A stretch of 57,498 bases of DNA from a bacterium (GTDB lineage Bacteria; Cyanobacteriota; Vampirovibrionia; Obscuribacterales; JAKAZS01): assembly GCA_021815785.1 (NCBI GenBank), contig JAKAZS010000006.1, positions 1 to 57,498 on the forward strand, read 5' to 3'. The notes below the pieces were generated by a model, which saw nothing but the letters and a program-made list of their open reading frames with translations, did not search any database and was not told the origin of the DNA. Shown piece by piece: positions 1 through 7,951 of the stretch. Every line of letters begins with the position of its first letter. The stretch's first letter is position 1. Both the position numbers and the translations under genes were made by a program.

Positions 1-2207
1 TCAGTTGTAAGCTCTTGAACTGGTTCAAGCTCTTGGGCTAAAGTCATTTCAGTTGCAGGCTCTTGAACTGGTTCGAGCTCTTGGGCTAAAATTGGTTCAG
101 AAAATAAATCGGCTGATAGAGTTGGATTCTCTTCTAGAGGTGTACTGTCTTCTTCAATAGATACGTTAGACAGTTCAGCTGATAGTTCGGGTTTTTGAAT
201 GTTTATTTCGTTAAGGCTTTCATTATTATCAGCTGTTTTTGACATTATGTCTTCGACATTCTTGTTAGATAATATAGTTGAATTATAATTTTGTGGTTCG
301 ACATCTACGGTTTTCAATCGGATAAAAGTTGCTGAACTTTTTAATTTTGCCATTTGTTTTCGAGCTTCAATAAAAGTATTATAGTTATCATCCTGGATTA
401 CTTCTATTGATTTATTAGCGGGTTTGTTGTTTTTTGTTTTAGAACTTGAACTGATTACCAAATCATCTGTAATAAGTTGTTTTACCATGTTTTCGATATC
501 GTTGGGATTGATAATGTCATCAATGTTGTTGTACACAACTTTATTAGACCTAGTTTCAGATGTATTTATATCTGCAGCTGTTTCTTTTGATATAGGTTCA
601 GGTATTTCATTTTCTAAACTGACTTCTACATTATTGTTAATCTCTAAGTCCTTATCTTTAAAGTTTCCGATAGCTAACGTTAATTGGTTATCGGGATTTT
701 CAATAGTTACTTCAATATTATTGCTTTCAATTGTTTGATTGGAATTTTCAATTGAATAAATATTTGGAGTATTAGTTGTAATCCCATAATCGGTATCATT
801 TTCTAAAGTAACTTCAACATTAGGATTTTGGGATTCAGTACTAATTGCCTCAATGTTATTGTCCAAGGTATCAATTTCGGAACTTGATTTATAATCTGTG
901 ATATTATTTAAATTATTATCAATTTCATTGTTTGAGTCAATGTTATTGTCCAAGGTATCAATTTCATTATTTGAATCATTGTCCATATCTTCACTAACAA
1001 TTTCTGGCACAGATACTGAGTTGTTTTTTTCATTGGTGGTGTTGATAAGATCAATAGAATTTAAAAGAGAATCTAAATCTTGAATATTATATGTCGGTTT
1101 TAATGGTGTATTTATTACAGTAGAATTATTATCTAACTTCTCTGCTTTATCAGCTTTTTTAGTCAGAGATTCTCTGACCAAAGAATCTCTGATAGGATTA
1201 GATTTATTTTCTGAACTCGGCTTAGGAGTATTCTTGTTTAGTGGTTTTACCGCTGGGTTTTCGGTGACAGGTATTTTACTGTTGTTTTTATTAGGGAATT
1301 TAAGCTTTTTGGTACTTCTCTCAATGGATTTAGCTTTTTCTGACGGCTCAGGAATTTTAGTGTTATTAGTATTAAGGGTTGTATTACTTTGAGTGTTAGC
1401 ATCAATTGCATGAAGAACATCGTCAATTTTAATTTGCGTATAACTGTCTGAAGGAGAGGCAGTTTTTGGGGATTCTGGTGGTTTGGGTGTAGTTTTATCG
1501 ATTCGATCTAAAATTGAAAATAGATTTTCTTCCCGGAAAATTGATTCATCGGTAAATTCGATTTTTTCACTACTTGGCTTATTTGACTTTAGGTGTTTTT
1601 TTATGGGATTTTTTGTGTCGGTTTCAGAATTTACTAAATCAGTGTTGCTTTTATCATTTCTGGATGTGGTATCTTTACTGATTGGTGCTGTTAAATTCTC
1701 TTGACCAGTTTTATCAGCTTGGCTGTCAGCTATTGAGGTTAAATTTTGTTTAGAAGTTTTTGTCTGGCTATGATGGCTGCGCAATACTTCATCAGCTTTG
1801 TTTAATTCTAAGGATAATTCAGTAACGGGAATATTAATTTTAAAACATATTTTATAATTAACAGCTATACCAATAAGCAGAATTGCTTGTTGAACAATAT
1901 TAAATTCGATTAAATTAACCGGTAAAAGTAAAATAATACTTTTACTAATATAAAAAAATGCCATATTTAGCAAAGCTATTATGAATATAGAAAATACGGA
2001 AAATTTAATTATATTAATTTTAGCCGTTTGGAAGAAGAGAAATGTTGGCAATATTATTGAGAATGCAAGGTATACCCCAAGTAAAACAAAAATATTCACT
2101 TTGAATATTAAATTTGGGGTAAATTTTGTAATAAAAACTGTTGTTGACAACCAAATTAAAACAACCAATATTTGTGGCCATTTAATTTCTAATGATAATC
2201 GTTGCAT
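1..2207 (-). CDS. Membrane protein with long disordered Asn/Ser/Glu-rich tail (C-terminus beyond left edge)
   Basis: I do not recognise a family. The frame is open from an ATG at 2207 to the left edge, giving 735 residues with no stop, so the 3' end is missing. About residues 12-33, 36-60, 68-90 and 92-115 are hydrophobic and look like four membrane helices. The rest is polar, repetitive and probably disordered and cytosolic. Visible short repeats are NLFSILDRID (228-237), IDDVLHAID (261-269) and LDSLLNSID (378-386); EIDTLDNNI twice (about 415 and 444); the pattern N-x-EV-x-x-EN three times (about 463, 497, 526); and a 16-residue repeat containing LAQELEPVQE at the left edge. The next gene upstream (2329-2985) has the same architecture and shares the NLFS motif, so the two are probably an operon and related. 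Function unknown; a membrane-anchored scaffold is only a guess. Confidence 0.8.
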   Translation of the reverse strand, partial: MQRLSLEIKWPQILVVLIWLSTTVFITKFTPNLIFKVNIFVLLGVYLAFSIILPTFLFFQTAKINIIKFSVFSIFIIALLNMAFFYISKSIILLLPVNLIEFNIVQQAILLIGIAVNYKICFKINIPVTELSLELNKADEVLRSHHSQTKTSKQNLTSIADSQADKTGQENLTAPISKDTTSRNDKSNTDLVNSETDTKNPIKKHLKSNKPSSEKIEFTDESIFREENLFSILDRIDKTTPKPPESPKTASPSDSYTQIKIDDVLHAIDANTQSNTTLNTNNTKIPEPSEKAKSIERSTKKLKFPNKNNSKIPVTENPAVKPLNKNTPKPSSENKSNPIRDSLVRESLTKKADKAEKLDNNSTVINTPLKPTYNIQDLDSLLNSIDLINTTNEKNNSVSVPEIVSEDMDNDSNNEIDTLDNNIDSNNEIDNNLNNITDYKSSSEIDTLDNNIEAISTESQNPNVEVTLENDTDYGITTNTPNIYSIENSNQTIESNNIEVTIENPDNQLTLAIGNFKDKDLEINNNVEVSLENEIPEPISKETAADINTSETRSNKVVYNNIDDIINPNDIENMVKQLITDDLVISSSSKTKNNKPANKSIEVIQDDNYNTFIEARKQMAKLKSSATFIRLKTVDVEPQNYNSTILSNKNVEDIMSKTADNNESLNEINIQKPELSAELSNVSIEEDSTPLEENPTLSADLFSEPILAQELEPVQEPATEMTLAQELEPVQELTT
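11..91. repeat. 48-base coding tandem repeat, two copies visible
   Basis: The block beginning gctcttgaactggttc at 11 recurs at 59, a period of 48 bases (16 codons). It is followed in both copies by the same segment ending near tcttgggctaaa. The repeats lie in frame inside the minus-strand membrane/disordered protein and encode LAQELEPVQE-type units. The array may continue past the left edge, so copy number cannot be judged here. Confidence 0.75.
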
Positions 2208-2328
2208 TTTTTTAATTGGGTTCCATTGCTATCTTAATTACTTATATTCCCAAATTAGTATTAGTTAATGCATATAAATAATTTTCTTGCTTAATTTTAT
2301 TAGGCATTTTAAGGTTGAAACTTAAATT

Positions 2329-2985
2329 TTAGTTGTTTTGATTCTCTTCATCAATTTCGTCTATTAAAGAAAATAAATTCTTTTTCTTAAATTTATTGGC
2401 TTCATCATCATAAATTTGTAACTGACCACCTTTAGATAATGATTTAATTTTTATTTGGGTATCTCTTAATTTTGAGATATTTTTGTTCACCTGGGTAATT
2501 TCCTGATTTGTTGAATCGATTTTATCCAAAGCCTTCAAATTAGATTTTGTACGTTTAATTGCAGAATCTTCTATGTCATGCAATGCCGTGACTGAAAAGC
2601 TGCGATAAATAAAGAAAAACCCGGCTAAAAAAATGGATGATATTTGCAGGTAATTAAATAAAAGGTATTTATTTTCGATTAATTGGGTTGAATTGGTAAG
2701 AATATTAGCCATAAATGCAAAGCCAAATATAAATGAAATTAAGTTTAAGCTGACTTTTATGATATTTTTTTGACCGGATCTTAAAAAGAGAATACTGGAT
2801 ATAAAATATGCAGTGGAAATGGTAATAACAATAAATTGGATAAGACTTATTTTTAGTAACAGAACATTAAAGAGTGAGGGTATTATTAGGCATAAACTTA
2901 TTACAAAAATAGATATAATAGCCAATTCAATATATTTGAACTGGTAATTTAAGACGTAATTTTGGCTGACTTTTGTATGATTCAT
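2329..2985 (-). CDS. Four-helix membrane protein with coiled-coil tail, unknown function
   Basis: This is a 218-residue protein of no family I recognise. About residues 17-40, 43-68, 77-98 and 106-128 are hydrophobic, consistent with four membrane helices. Residues about 135-185 are charged and heptad-like (TKSNLKALDKIDSTNQEITQ), consistent with a coiled coil. The last 20 residues carry NLFSLIDEID, nearly the same as NLFSILDRID in the next gene downstream, which also has four N-terminal helices. It lies 62 bases behind pheT and 121 bases ahead of the downstream partner, all on the same strand. A perfect palindrome at the pheT stop probably separates it from pheT transcription. Confidence 0.75.
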   Translation of the reverse strand: MNHTKVSQNYVLNYQFKYIELAIISIFVISLCLIIPSLFNVLLLKISLIQFIVITISTAYFISSILFLRSGQKNIIKVSLNLISFIFGFAFMANILTNSTQLIENKYLLFNYLQISSIFLAGFFFIYRSFSVTALHDIEDSAIKRTKSNLKALDKIDSTNQEITQVNKNISKLRDTQIKIKSLSKGGQLQIYDDEANKFKKKNLFSLIDEIDEENQNN

Positions 2986-3012
2986 AAATTTAATGTTAAC
3001 ATAATTTAATAA

Positions 3013-3050
3013 TAATTCGAAAAAATTTAATATTAAATTTTTTCGAATTA
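3013..3050. terminator. Perfect 38-base palindrome at the pheT stop, probable terminator
   Basis: Bases 3013-3031 are the exact reverse complement of 3032-3050. The arms begin taattcgaaaaaattt and the centre is AT-only, so the RNA would fold as a long hairpin ending in a U-rich 3' arm. It includes the pheT stop codon (3048-3050). It lacks the GC-rich core of a textbook intrinsic terminator, but position and symmetry make termination or 3'-end protection the simplest reading. A dyad-binding site for a protein is the alternative. Confidence 0.6.
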
Positions 3051-5504
3051 GCGAAATGTGACTTGGTAATTCTTACTGAGATTTAATTTTATCAAATCAA
3101 TTATACTGTCAATCTCAATTGCCGTAAGCGTTGTATTAGGATCTTGAAAGTTTAATCGATAGGTAAGACTAGTGGTGTTTTCATTAAGATGGTAGAGGCT
3201 AGTTAGTTCACAATTTATTAATTTAGAATCAGCATAATTTATAATGGCTGATTTTAAATCTTGCTGGAGTATATTTTTTAATACATCAATAGTTATGTCT
3301 CGAGAAACTACTGGCGTGACAGCAATAGATTTAAATTTTGCCTTGGCTTGGTATTGTTCGCATTTGTTTAGATCAAGTTCAAATATACAGGCACGATTTT
3401 TTAGGTTAAATTTATGATTTATTTGTGGGTGAAGTTCACCAATTATGCCAAGATCGGTCTTGATATCGGCGTTGTAAGCGAATTTAGCACTTCGACCTGG
3501 ATGTAATTGAGGATGATTAATTATTTCATAGGTAATAAGGTTAAGGTCCATACCAAGGTTGGTAAGGACGTTTTCGAGTATACCTTTAAGTCTAAAATAG
3601 GCGCAATAGTCTGTTTCTTTGGTATGAGCTAGCCAATTACTATTTTCATTATTGCCATAGATTAGAGCGCTTAGCATCCGTGTTTCTTGAACATTAGTCG
3701 TCTTAGGATTTAAGGATTGCGTAGAGCTATTATTGTTGTCTTTAATTGTATAAGTGAAGGCATTTTCAAAGATCCAGATATCTTTGTATTGGCGATCGAG
3801 ATTATATTTAAAAACTTCAATCAAACCGGGGATAAGACTTTCTCTTAAAACTTCGTGATCTCGTGAAATTGGATTTAAGACCCGAATACTATTTGCACTT
3901 ATATTTTTAGGAATTAAGGAACTTGTCCAGATTTCATTAAAGCCATAGCCAACAAGCACTGAATTAGCCAAGTTGCTGATATTGGTATTAGAAGGCAATG
4001 AATCAATAGAATCAGCTTTATTAATTGGAATGTTTTCATAGCCATATAACCTGGCAATTTCCTCAATTACATCAATTGGACTAGTTATATCTTTTAGCCG
4101 GTAATTAGGTGGTGTTACTACTAATTCATTATTATCAGTGCTGACAATTTTAAAGCCTAAGCGCATAAGTATATTACTAACTTGAACAATGGTTAAAGCT
4201 AGTCCTAAAGTACTATTGATTTTGATAAGGTTTACGGTAAGCTCCACTAAATCACTTTCACTATTGCCTTGGGCAAATACGCTTGAATATTTTAAATCAG
4301 GGTTTTGGGCTAAACCATAATTTAAAATTAGATAAATTGCTCGCTGTAAACTAATCAAATTATTAGCTTTAATGACGCCACGTTCAAATCTAAGTGAGCT
4401 ATCGCTGCTTAGTCCTAATTTACGACTGGAATGTCTAATAGTTTTAGCGTTGAAAGTTGCTGATTCAAGAACTATGGTATTAGTAGTATCACTAATTTCA
4501 CTATCTTTTCCGCCCATAATCCCAGCTATACCAAGTGGTATACTATCATTAGCAATAATCAAATTGGTTGAATCAAGTATCTTTTCACGATTATCAATCG
4601 CGGTTATTACTTCATTAGGTAAACCCTTGCGAACGATGAAATTATTATTTTGATTTAACTTATTATAATCGTAGGCATGCATTGGTTGACCCATTTCATG
4701 TAAGACATAATTGGTAATATCAACAATAAAATTAATACTTCTGACGCCAATAGATTCTAGTCTTCTTTGAATTTTTAACGGACTTGGTAGTGCTTTAAAA
4801 TTTTTAAGGGCAGCCAGTAAAAAATAGGGGCAGTCATCAAGGTTTTCGATAATGATATTTAATTTTAGAAAATTTTCACAATGCTGTTTAAATTCATCTA
4901 AATTTGTTTGTGGCTCAATTAAGGGAAAATCATAAATGGCGGCTATTTCCCTAGCCATACCAAAGTGTGACAAGGCATCTGGTCGATTAGATCTTGGTTC
5001 AATGTGTAAAATAAAATCTTGGTTTAAATAAAGTTTTTCAATTAAATTTTGGCCAGGGTAAAAATTGTCTAAAATATAGATACCATTGCTGTCATTGTTA
5101 TTTAGTCCTAGCTCAGCGGCCGAACATAGCATACCATCAGATGTTTGCCCGCGAATTTTTGATTTTTTTATGGGTAAAACTGAATTGTCGTGACGATTCA
5201 GGACAAGTGCTCCAGGTAAAGCTACTGGAACCACATTACCAACTTCGATATTCCAGGCACCACAGACAATATCACGAATTTCGGTATCAGATATTTGAAC
5301 TTTAGTTAGGCGAATTTTATCTGCATTTGGGTGGGGGTTGATTTCTAAGATTTTGCCAGCAATAATTGGTCCGACAATATTAGCTCCATAAGTTGATACT
5401 TCTTCAACTTCAAAGGCATAATTGGTTAATTTGTCGGCTAAAGATTGAGGACTTATATTGGATAGATTAACAAAGTCATTAAGCCAAGAGTAAGAAAATT
5501 TCAT
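3048..5504 (-). CDS. pheT: Phenylalanine--tRNA ligase beta subunit
   Basis: PheT forms the alpha2-beta2 enzyme that charges tRNA-Phe in the cytosol; the beta chain gives tRNA binding and editing. The 818 residues match the usual length of about 800. The N-terminus MKFSYSWLNDFV is typical. An EMAP/OB-type tRNA-binding domain follows (about 40-150, with NPHPNADKIRLTKVQI), then the B3/B4 editing region (GIAGIMGGKDSEI near 325), the B5 domain, the catalytic-like core, and a C-terminal FDX-ACB anticodon-binding fold (SRDITIDV near 738). It follows pheS by 17 bases on the same strand, the usual pheST operon. Confidence 0.97.
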   Translation of the reverse strand: MKFSYSWLNDFVNLSNISPQSLADKLTNYAFEVEEVSTYGANIVGPIIAGKILEINPHPNADKIRLTKVQISDTEIRDIVCGAWNIEVGNVVPVALPGALVLNRHDNSVLPIKKSKIRGQTSDGMLCSAAELGLNNNDSNGIYILDNFYPGQNLIEKLYLNQDFILHIEPRSNRPDALSHFGMAREIAAIYDFPLIEPQTNLDEFKQHCENFLKLNIIIENLDDCPYFLLAALKNFKALPSPLKIQRRLESIGVRSINFIVDITNYVLHEMGQPMHAYDYNKLNQNNNFIVRKGLPNEVITAIDNREKILDSTNLIIANDSIPLGIAGIMGGKDSEISDTTNTIVLESATFNAKTIRHSSRKLGLSSDSSLRFERGVIKANNLISLQRAIYLILNYGLAQNPDLKYSSVFAQGNSESDLVELTVNLIKINSTLGLALTIVQVSNILMRLGFKIVSTDNNELVVTPPNYRLKDITSPIDVIEEIARLYGYENIPINKADSIDSLPSNTNISNLANSVLVGYGFNEIWTSSLIPKNISANSIRVLNPISRDHEVLRESLIPGLIEVFKYNLDRQYKDIWIFENAFTYTIKDNNNSSTQSLNPKTTNVQETRMLSALIYGNNENSNWLAHTKETDYCAYFRLKGILENVLTNLGMDLNLITYEIINHPQLHPGRSAKFAYNADIKTDLGIIGELHPQINHKFNLKNRACIFELDLNKCEQYQAKAKFKSIAVTPVVSRDITIDVLKNILQQDLKSAIINYADSKLINCELTSLYHLNENTTSLTYRLNFQDPNTTLTAIEIDSIIDLIKLNLSKNYQVTFR

Positions 5505-5521
5505 AATTAAATCCTGTATTG

Positions 5522-6568
5522 CTAAAACTGTTCAATAAATCTAATATCATTATTATAGAAATAACGGATATCATTAATTCCAAATTTTATCATAGCCAGC
5601 CTTTCAACTCCCATGCCGAAAGCAAAACCTTCATAGTTCTCATAATTAGGTCCAATATTTTTTAAAACATTAGGATGCACCATACCACAACCTAAGATTT
5701 CAAGCCAGCCTTTATAGCCACAAGTTTTGCACCCTTGGGTTTCACAAAAGGGGCATTCACAGTCAACTTCAGCACTTGGTTCGGTGAACGGGAAAAAATC
5801 TGGTCTAAATCTTGTTTTTAAATCACGTTCAAAAAACAAATTAATAAATTTTTGTAAAGTCCATTTTAATTGCCCAAAATTAACATTTTTATTGACATAT
5901 AAACCTTCGACTTGATGGAAAATTGGATATTTGCGAGCATTAATTTCTTCGTTGCGATAGACCCGACCAATAGAAATGATTTTTAAAGGCGGATTAGTTT
6001 TTTCCATAGCTCTAATTTGAACTGTCGATGTTTGGCTTCGAAGTAAAACATGGGGTGCTACATTAGTATAAAATGTATCCTGTTCATCACGAGCTGGATG
6101 GTCAAAGTCAATATTTAAGGCATCAAAATTATAATAGTTAGTTTCAATTTCAGGACCAAAAACCTGATTAAATCCCATGCCCTGAAAAATATTGCCAATT
6201 CTTTGACAAATTAAGCTTAATGGATGATAATGACCAGATTTACGATTTAAGCCTGGCAAAGTAATGTCAATAGATTCGGTCTCAATTTGTTTGGTGATTT
6301 CTAATTCAGATAAGGATTGCTGATAATTTTCATAAGACTGGTTTAAAGTTTCTTTAATTGTATTAGCCAATTCGCCAATGGATTTTTTCTGTTCAATGGA
6401 GTCTATTTTGCCTAAAAGTTTCAAAAGGTCATTAAATTTACTTTTGCGGCCTAAATATTCTTGTTTCCAGATTTCAAGGAGGTCGATTTTATTAATATCG
6501 GTTAATTTTGTTAAAGCTTCGTTTTTAATATTGTTTAACTCAATTTCAAAATTTTCATTAAAAACCAT
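5522..6568 (-). CDS. pheS: Phenylalanine--tRNA ligase alpha subunit
   Basis: PheS is the catalytic class II synthetase subunit that makes phenylalanyl-adenylate and transfers Phe to tRNA. The 348-residue length is normal. An N-terminal coiled coil (about 1-90) precedes the class II core; motif 2 is seen around RVYRNEEINARKYPIFHQVEG and motif 3 around GFAFGMGVERLAMIKFGI near the C-terminus. A cysteine-rich insert (CPFCETQGCKTC, about residue 275) sits before GWLEILGCGMVHP, as in PheS proteins that carry a small zinc-binding knuckle. It is first in the pheST operon, divergent from the NUDIX gene. Confidence 0.97.
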   Translation of the reverse strand: MVFNENFEIELNNIKNEALTKLTDINKIDLLEIWKQEYLGRKSKFNDLLKLLGKIDSIEQKKSIGELANTIKETLNQSYENYQQSLSELEITKQIETESIDITLPGLNRKSGHYHPLSLICQRIGNIFQGMGFNQVFGPEIETNYYNFDALNIDFDHPARDEQDTFYTNVAPHVLLRSQTSTVQIRAMEKTNPPLKIISIGRVYRNEEINARKYPIFHQVEGLYVNKNVNFGQLKWTLQKFINLFFERDLKTRFRPDFFPFTEPSAEVDCECPFCETQGCKTCGYKGWLEILGCGMVHPNVLKNIGPNYENYEGFAFGMGVERLAMIKFGINDIRYFYNNDIRFIEQF

Positions 6569-6632
6569 GTTAATTTCCTTATATTTGATACTTAATCATA
6601 ATAATAACTAGACTATATTGAAATAATTCAAT

Positions 6633-6693
6633 ATTATTAATACTTATTTATGAATTATTAATTAGCTAAATATGAGTTTTAAGTATTAATATT
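6633..6693. promoter_or_regulatory. Inverted repeat between divergent pheS and NUDIX genes
   Basis: The arm at 6633-6646 (ending attaatactta) matches the reverse complement of 6680-6693 (taagtattaatatt) at 13 of 14 positions, with a 33-base spacer. It lies in the 170-base shared promoter region of pheST and the NUDIX gene. The arms are all A/T, so chance similarity in this AT-rich DNA is a real possibility. Confidence 0.3.
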
Positions 6694-6738
6694 AAAAATT
6701 GTTAATTAATCTTTTGTCTTATTAAGGTTTCAAGACGG

Positions 6739-7230
6739 ATGGGCAAATTGTACAAGTATAAAAATTATCCTCAAAATAAACCCAAAAATCGGATTCCGAC
6801 TATACGGGTTTCAGTTGTCATTATTAACGAAAAACAGGAAATTCTGTTGGTTTTACATAAAAAACCCAGTTGTTCTTACTGGGTGTTGCCGGGTGGCCGT
6901 TTAGAATATGGCGAAACCTTAACACAGTGTGCAATTCGTGAAATTAAAGAAGAAACTAATCTGGAAATTATGGTGGAGCGATTTATTTTTCTTTCTGAAG
7001 CTATTGCCCCAAATAAATCAAGACATATTGTTAATTTTTATGTTAAGGCCAGGGTTATTGGTGGGACGATGCAATTAGGCGACGATCCAGTTCTTGAAGC
7101 TGTGGATTATGTTTCTATTCATGAGTTGGATAAAATTACGCTTTTCCCCCCAGTACATCATGCAATTTTACGGGCAGCTTCGAATAAATTAATTGAAGGT
7201 ATTGAATATTTAGGTAATTTATGGGTTTAG
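6739..7230 (+). CDS. NUDIX hydrolase
   Basis: NUDIX enzymes hydrolyse nucleoside diphosphates linked to another group. The complete Nudix box is visible: G53, E59, then REIKEE at 67-72 and hydrophobic residues after it. The strand before it (VSVVIINEKQEILLVLHKK) and YWVLPGGRLEYGE are typical of the fold. At 163 residues it is a single-domain member, and the substrate cannot be told from sequence. It is transcribed away from pheST, and a 41-codon gene with a strong ribosome-binding site follows 22 bases later, so the two are probably co-transcribed. Confidence 0.92.
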   Translation: MGKLYKYKNYPQNKPKNRIPTIRVSVVIINEKQEILLVLHKKPSCSYWVLPGGRLEYGETLTQCAIREIKEETNLEIMVERFIFLSEAIAPNKSRHIVNFYVKARVIGGTMQLGDDPVLEAVDYVSIHELDKITLFPPVHHAILRAASNKLIEGIEYLGNLWV

Positions 7231-7252
7231 AATATATTAAAAGGAGAAAATT

Positions 7253-7378
7253 ATGACATTTCAAGTTGGCGAAAAAAGAGCGCGTAAAGTTGCTAAACGC
7301 AAGGCCAAAACAGTTAAACTAACAAAGCTCAATAATATTAAAAAGACAACTAAACCGTTAGTTAAAACGTCAAGCTAA
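7253..7378 (+). CDS. Small highly basic protein (41 residues)
   Basis: An ATG at 7253 follows a strong ribosome-binding site (aaggaga, 7240-7246) and opens a 41-codon frame to TAA at 7376. The product begins MTFQVGEKRARKVAKRKAKT and is rich in Lys, Arg, Thr and Val with almost no acidic residues, so it is strongly positive. That composition suggests a nucleic-acid or ribosome contact, but no family is recognised. It lies directly behind the NUDIX gene and is followed by a hairpin with a T-run, so it ends this short operon. Confidence 0.65.
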   Translation: MTFQVGEKRARKVAKRKAKTVKLTKLNNIKKTTKPLVKTSS

Positions 7379-7397
7379 ATTTAAGTAGTCAAGAAGT

Positions 7398-7424
7398 CAG
7401 GTTAAAAATTAATGCCTGTTTTTC
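7398..7424 (+). terminator. Probable intrinsic terminator of the NUDIX operon
   Basis: A CAGG/CCTG stem continues into a TTAA/TTAA stem with a 2-base bulge and an AAA loop, followed by TTTTT (7419-7423). It lies 20 bases after the small basic gene and before the convergent gene at 7465. Confidence 0.55.
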
Positions 7425-7464
7425 TGAGTAATTTTATAGCCAAGTAACAGGATTTCGATAGTTT

Positions 7465-7905
7465 TTATTTGTTAACTAGTAAATATGTTTTAAGCTCACT
7501 ATGTTTGTCACCTAATGTGCTTTTAATAAAAATTGGTAGCATTCCTGGTTTGCAATTACTGTTGACCGTAAAGGTAAAACTGGCTTTACCATCCTTATTG
7601 GTTTTAACCGTATTGGCTGACGACATTTTTAAGGCTTTATTTTCTTCAAGTATAATTGTCGATTCACTATCAGATTTTACGCTGATAGTCCCTGAGCCAC
7701 CTGGTTTAACTGGTGCTGTAATATCTAATAAAACTACCGGTATTTCCATACCGGTTTTGCTTAAAGTATTATGTTCAAAAGCTGGTATCTTTAATTCTTC
7801 GACGGCCGTATCAGATTTAATTTTTTTAGTATCAGCCAATGTTGAAGTAATTAACTGGGGACTTAAGATTAAAGTTAAAATAATTAATTTGTTTAAGTTT
7901 TTCAT
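7465..7905 (-). CDS. Secreted small beta-sandwich (Ig-like) protein
   Basis: The 146-residue product begins with a Lys-containing start and a hydrophobic stretch (about 6-24, LIILTLILSPQLITSTLA), a good signal peptide with cleavage near LADTKK. The mature part is rich in beta-forming segments. TAPVKPGGSGTISVKSDS followed by TVKTNKDGKASFTFTV resembles bacterial Ig-like (Big) domains, in which a KTNKDGKASF-type loop is common. There is a single Cys in the mature part (CKPGML). It sits 46 bases behind cysS on the same strand. The role is unknown; an envelope or extracellular protein is the likely location. Confidence 0.75.
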   Translation of the reverse strand: MKNLNKLIILTLILSPQLITSTLADTKKIKSDTAVEELKIPAFEHNTLSKTGMEIPVVLLDITAPVKPGGSGTISVKSDSESTIILEENKALKMSSANTVKTNKDGKASFTFTVNSNCKPGMLPIFIKSTLGDKHSELKTYLLVNK

Positions 7906-7951
7906 CCTGTAACATCCTTATTATATAAATTATCAAAATTTGTGAAAACAC

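Noticed and set aside
424-2268. Several plus-strand frames of 60-95 codons
   Set aside because: All are opposite-strand shadows of the continuous 735-codon minus-strand frame that runs from 2207 to the left edge.
7469-7912. 147-codon plus-strand frame opposite the Ig-like protein
   Set aside because: The minus-strand product has a signal peptide and a recognisable beta-sandwich, and the plus-strand frame has no ribosome-binding site.
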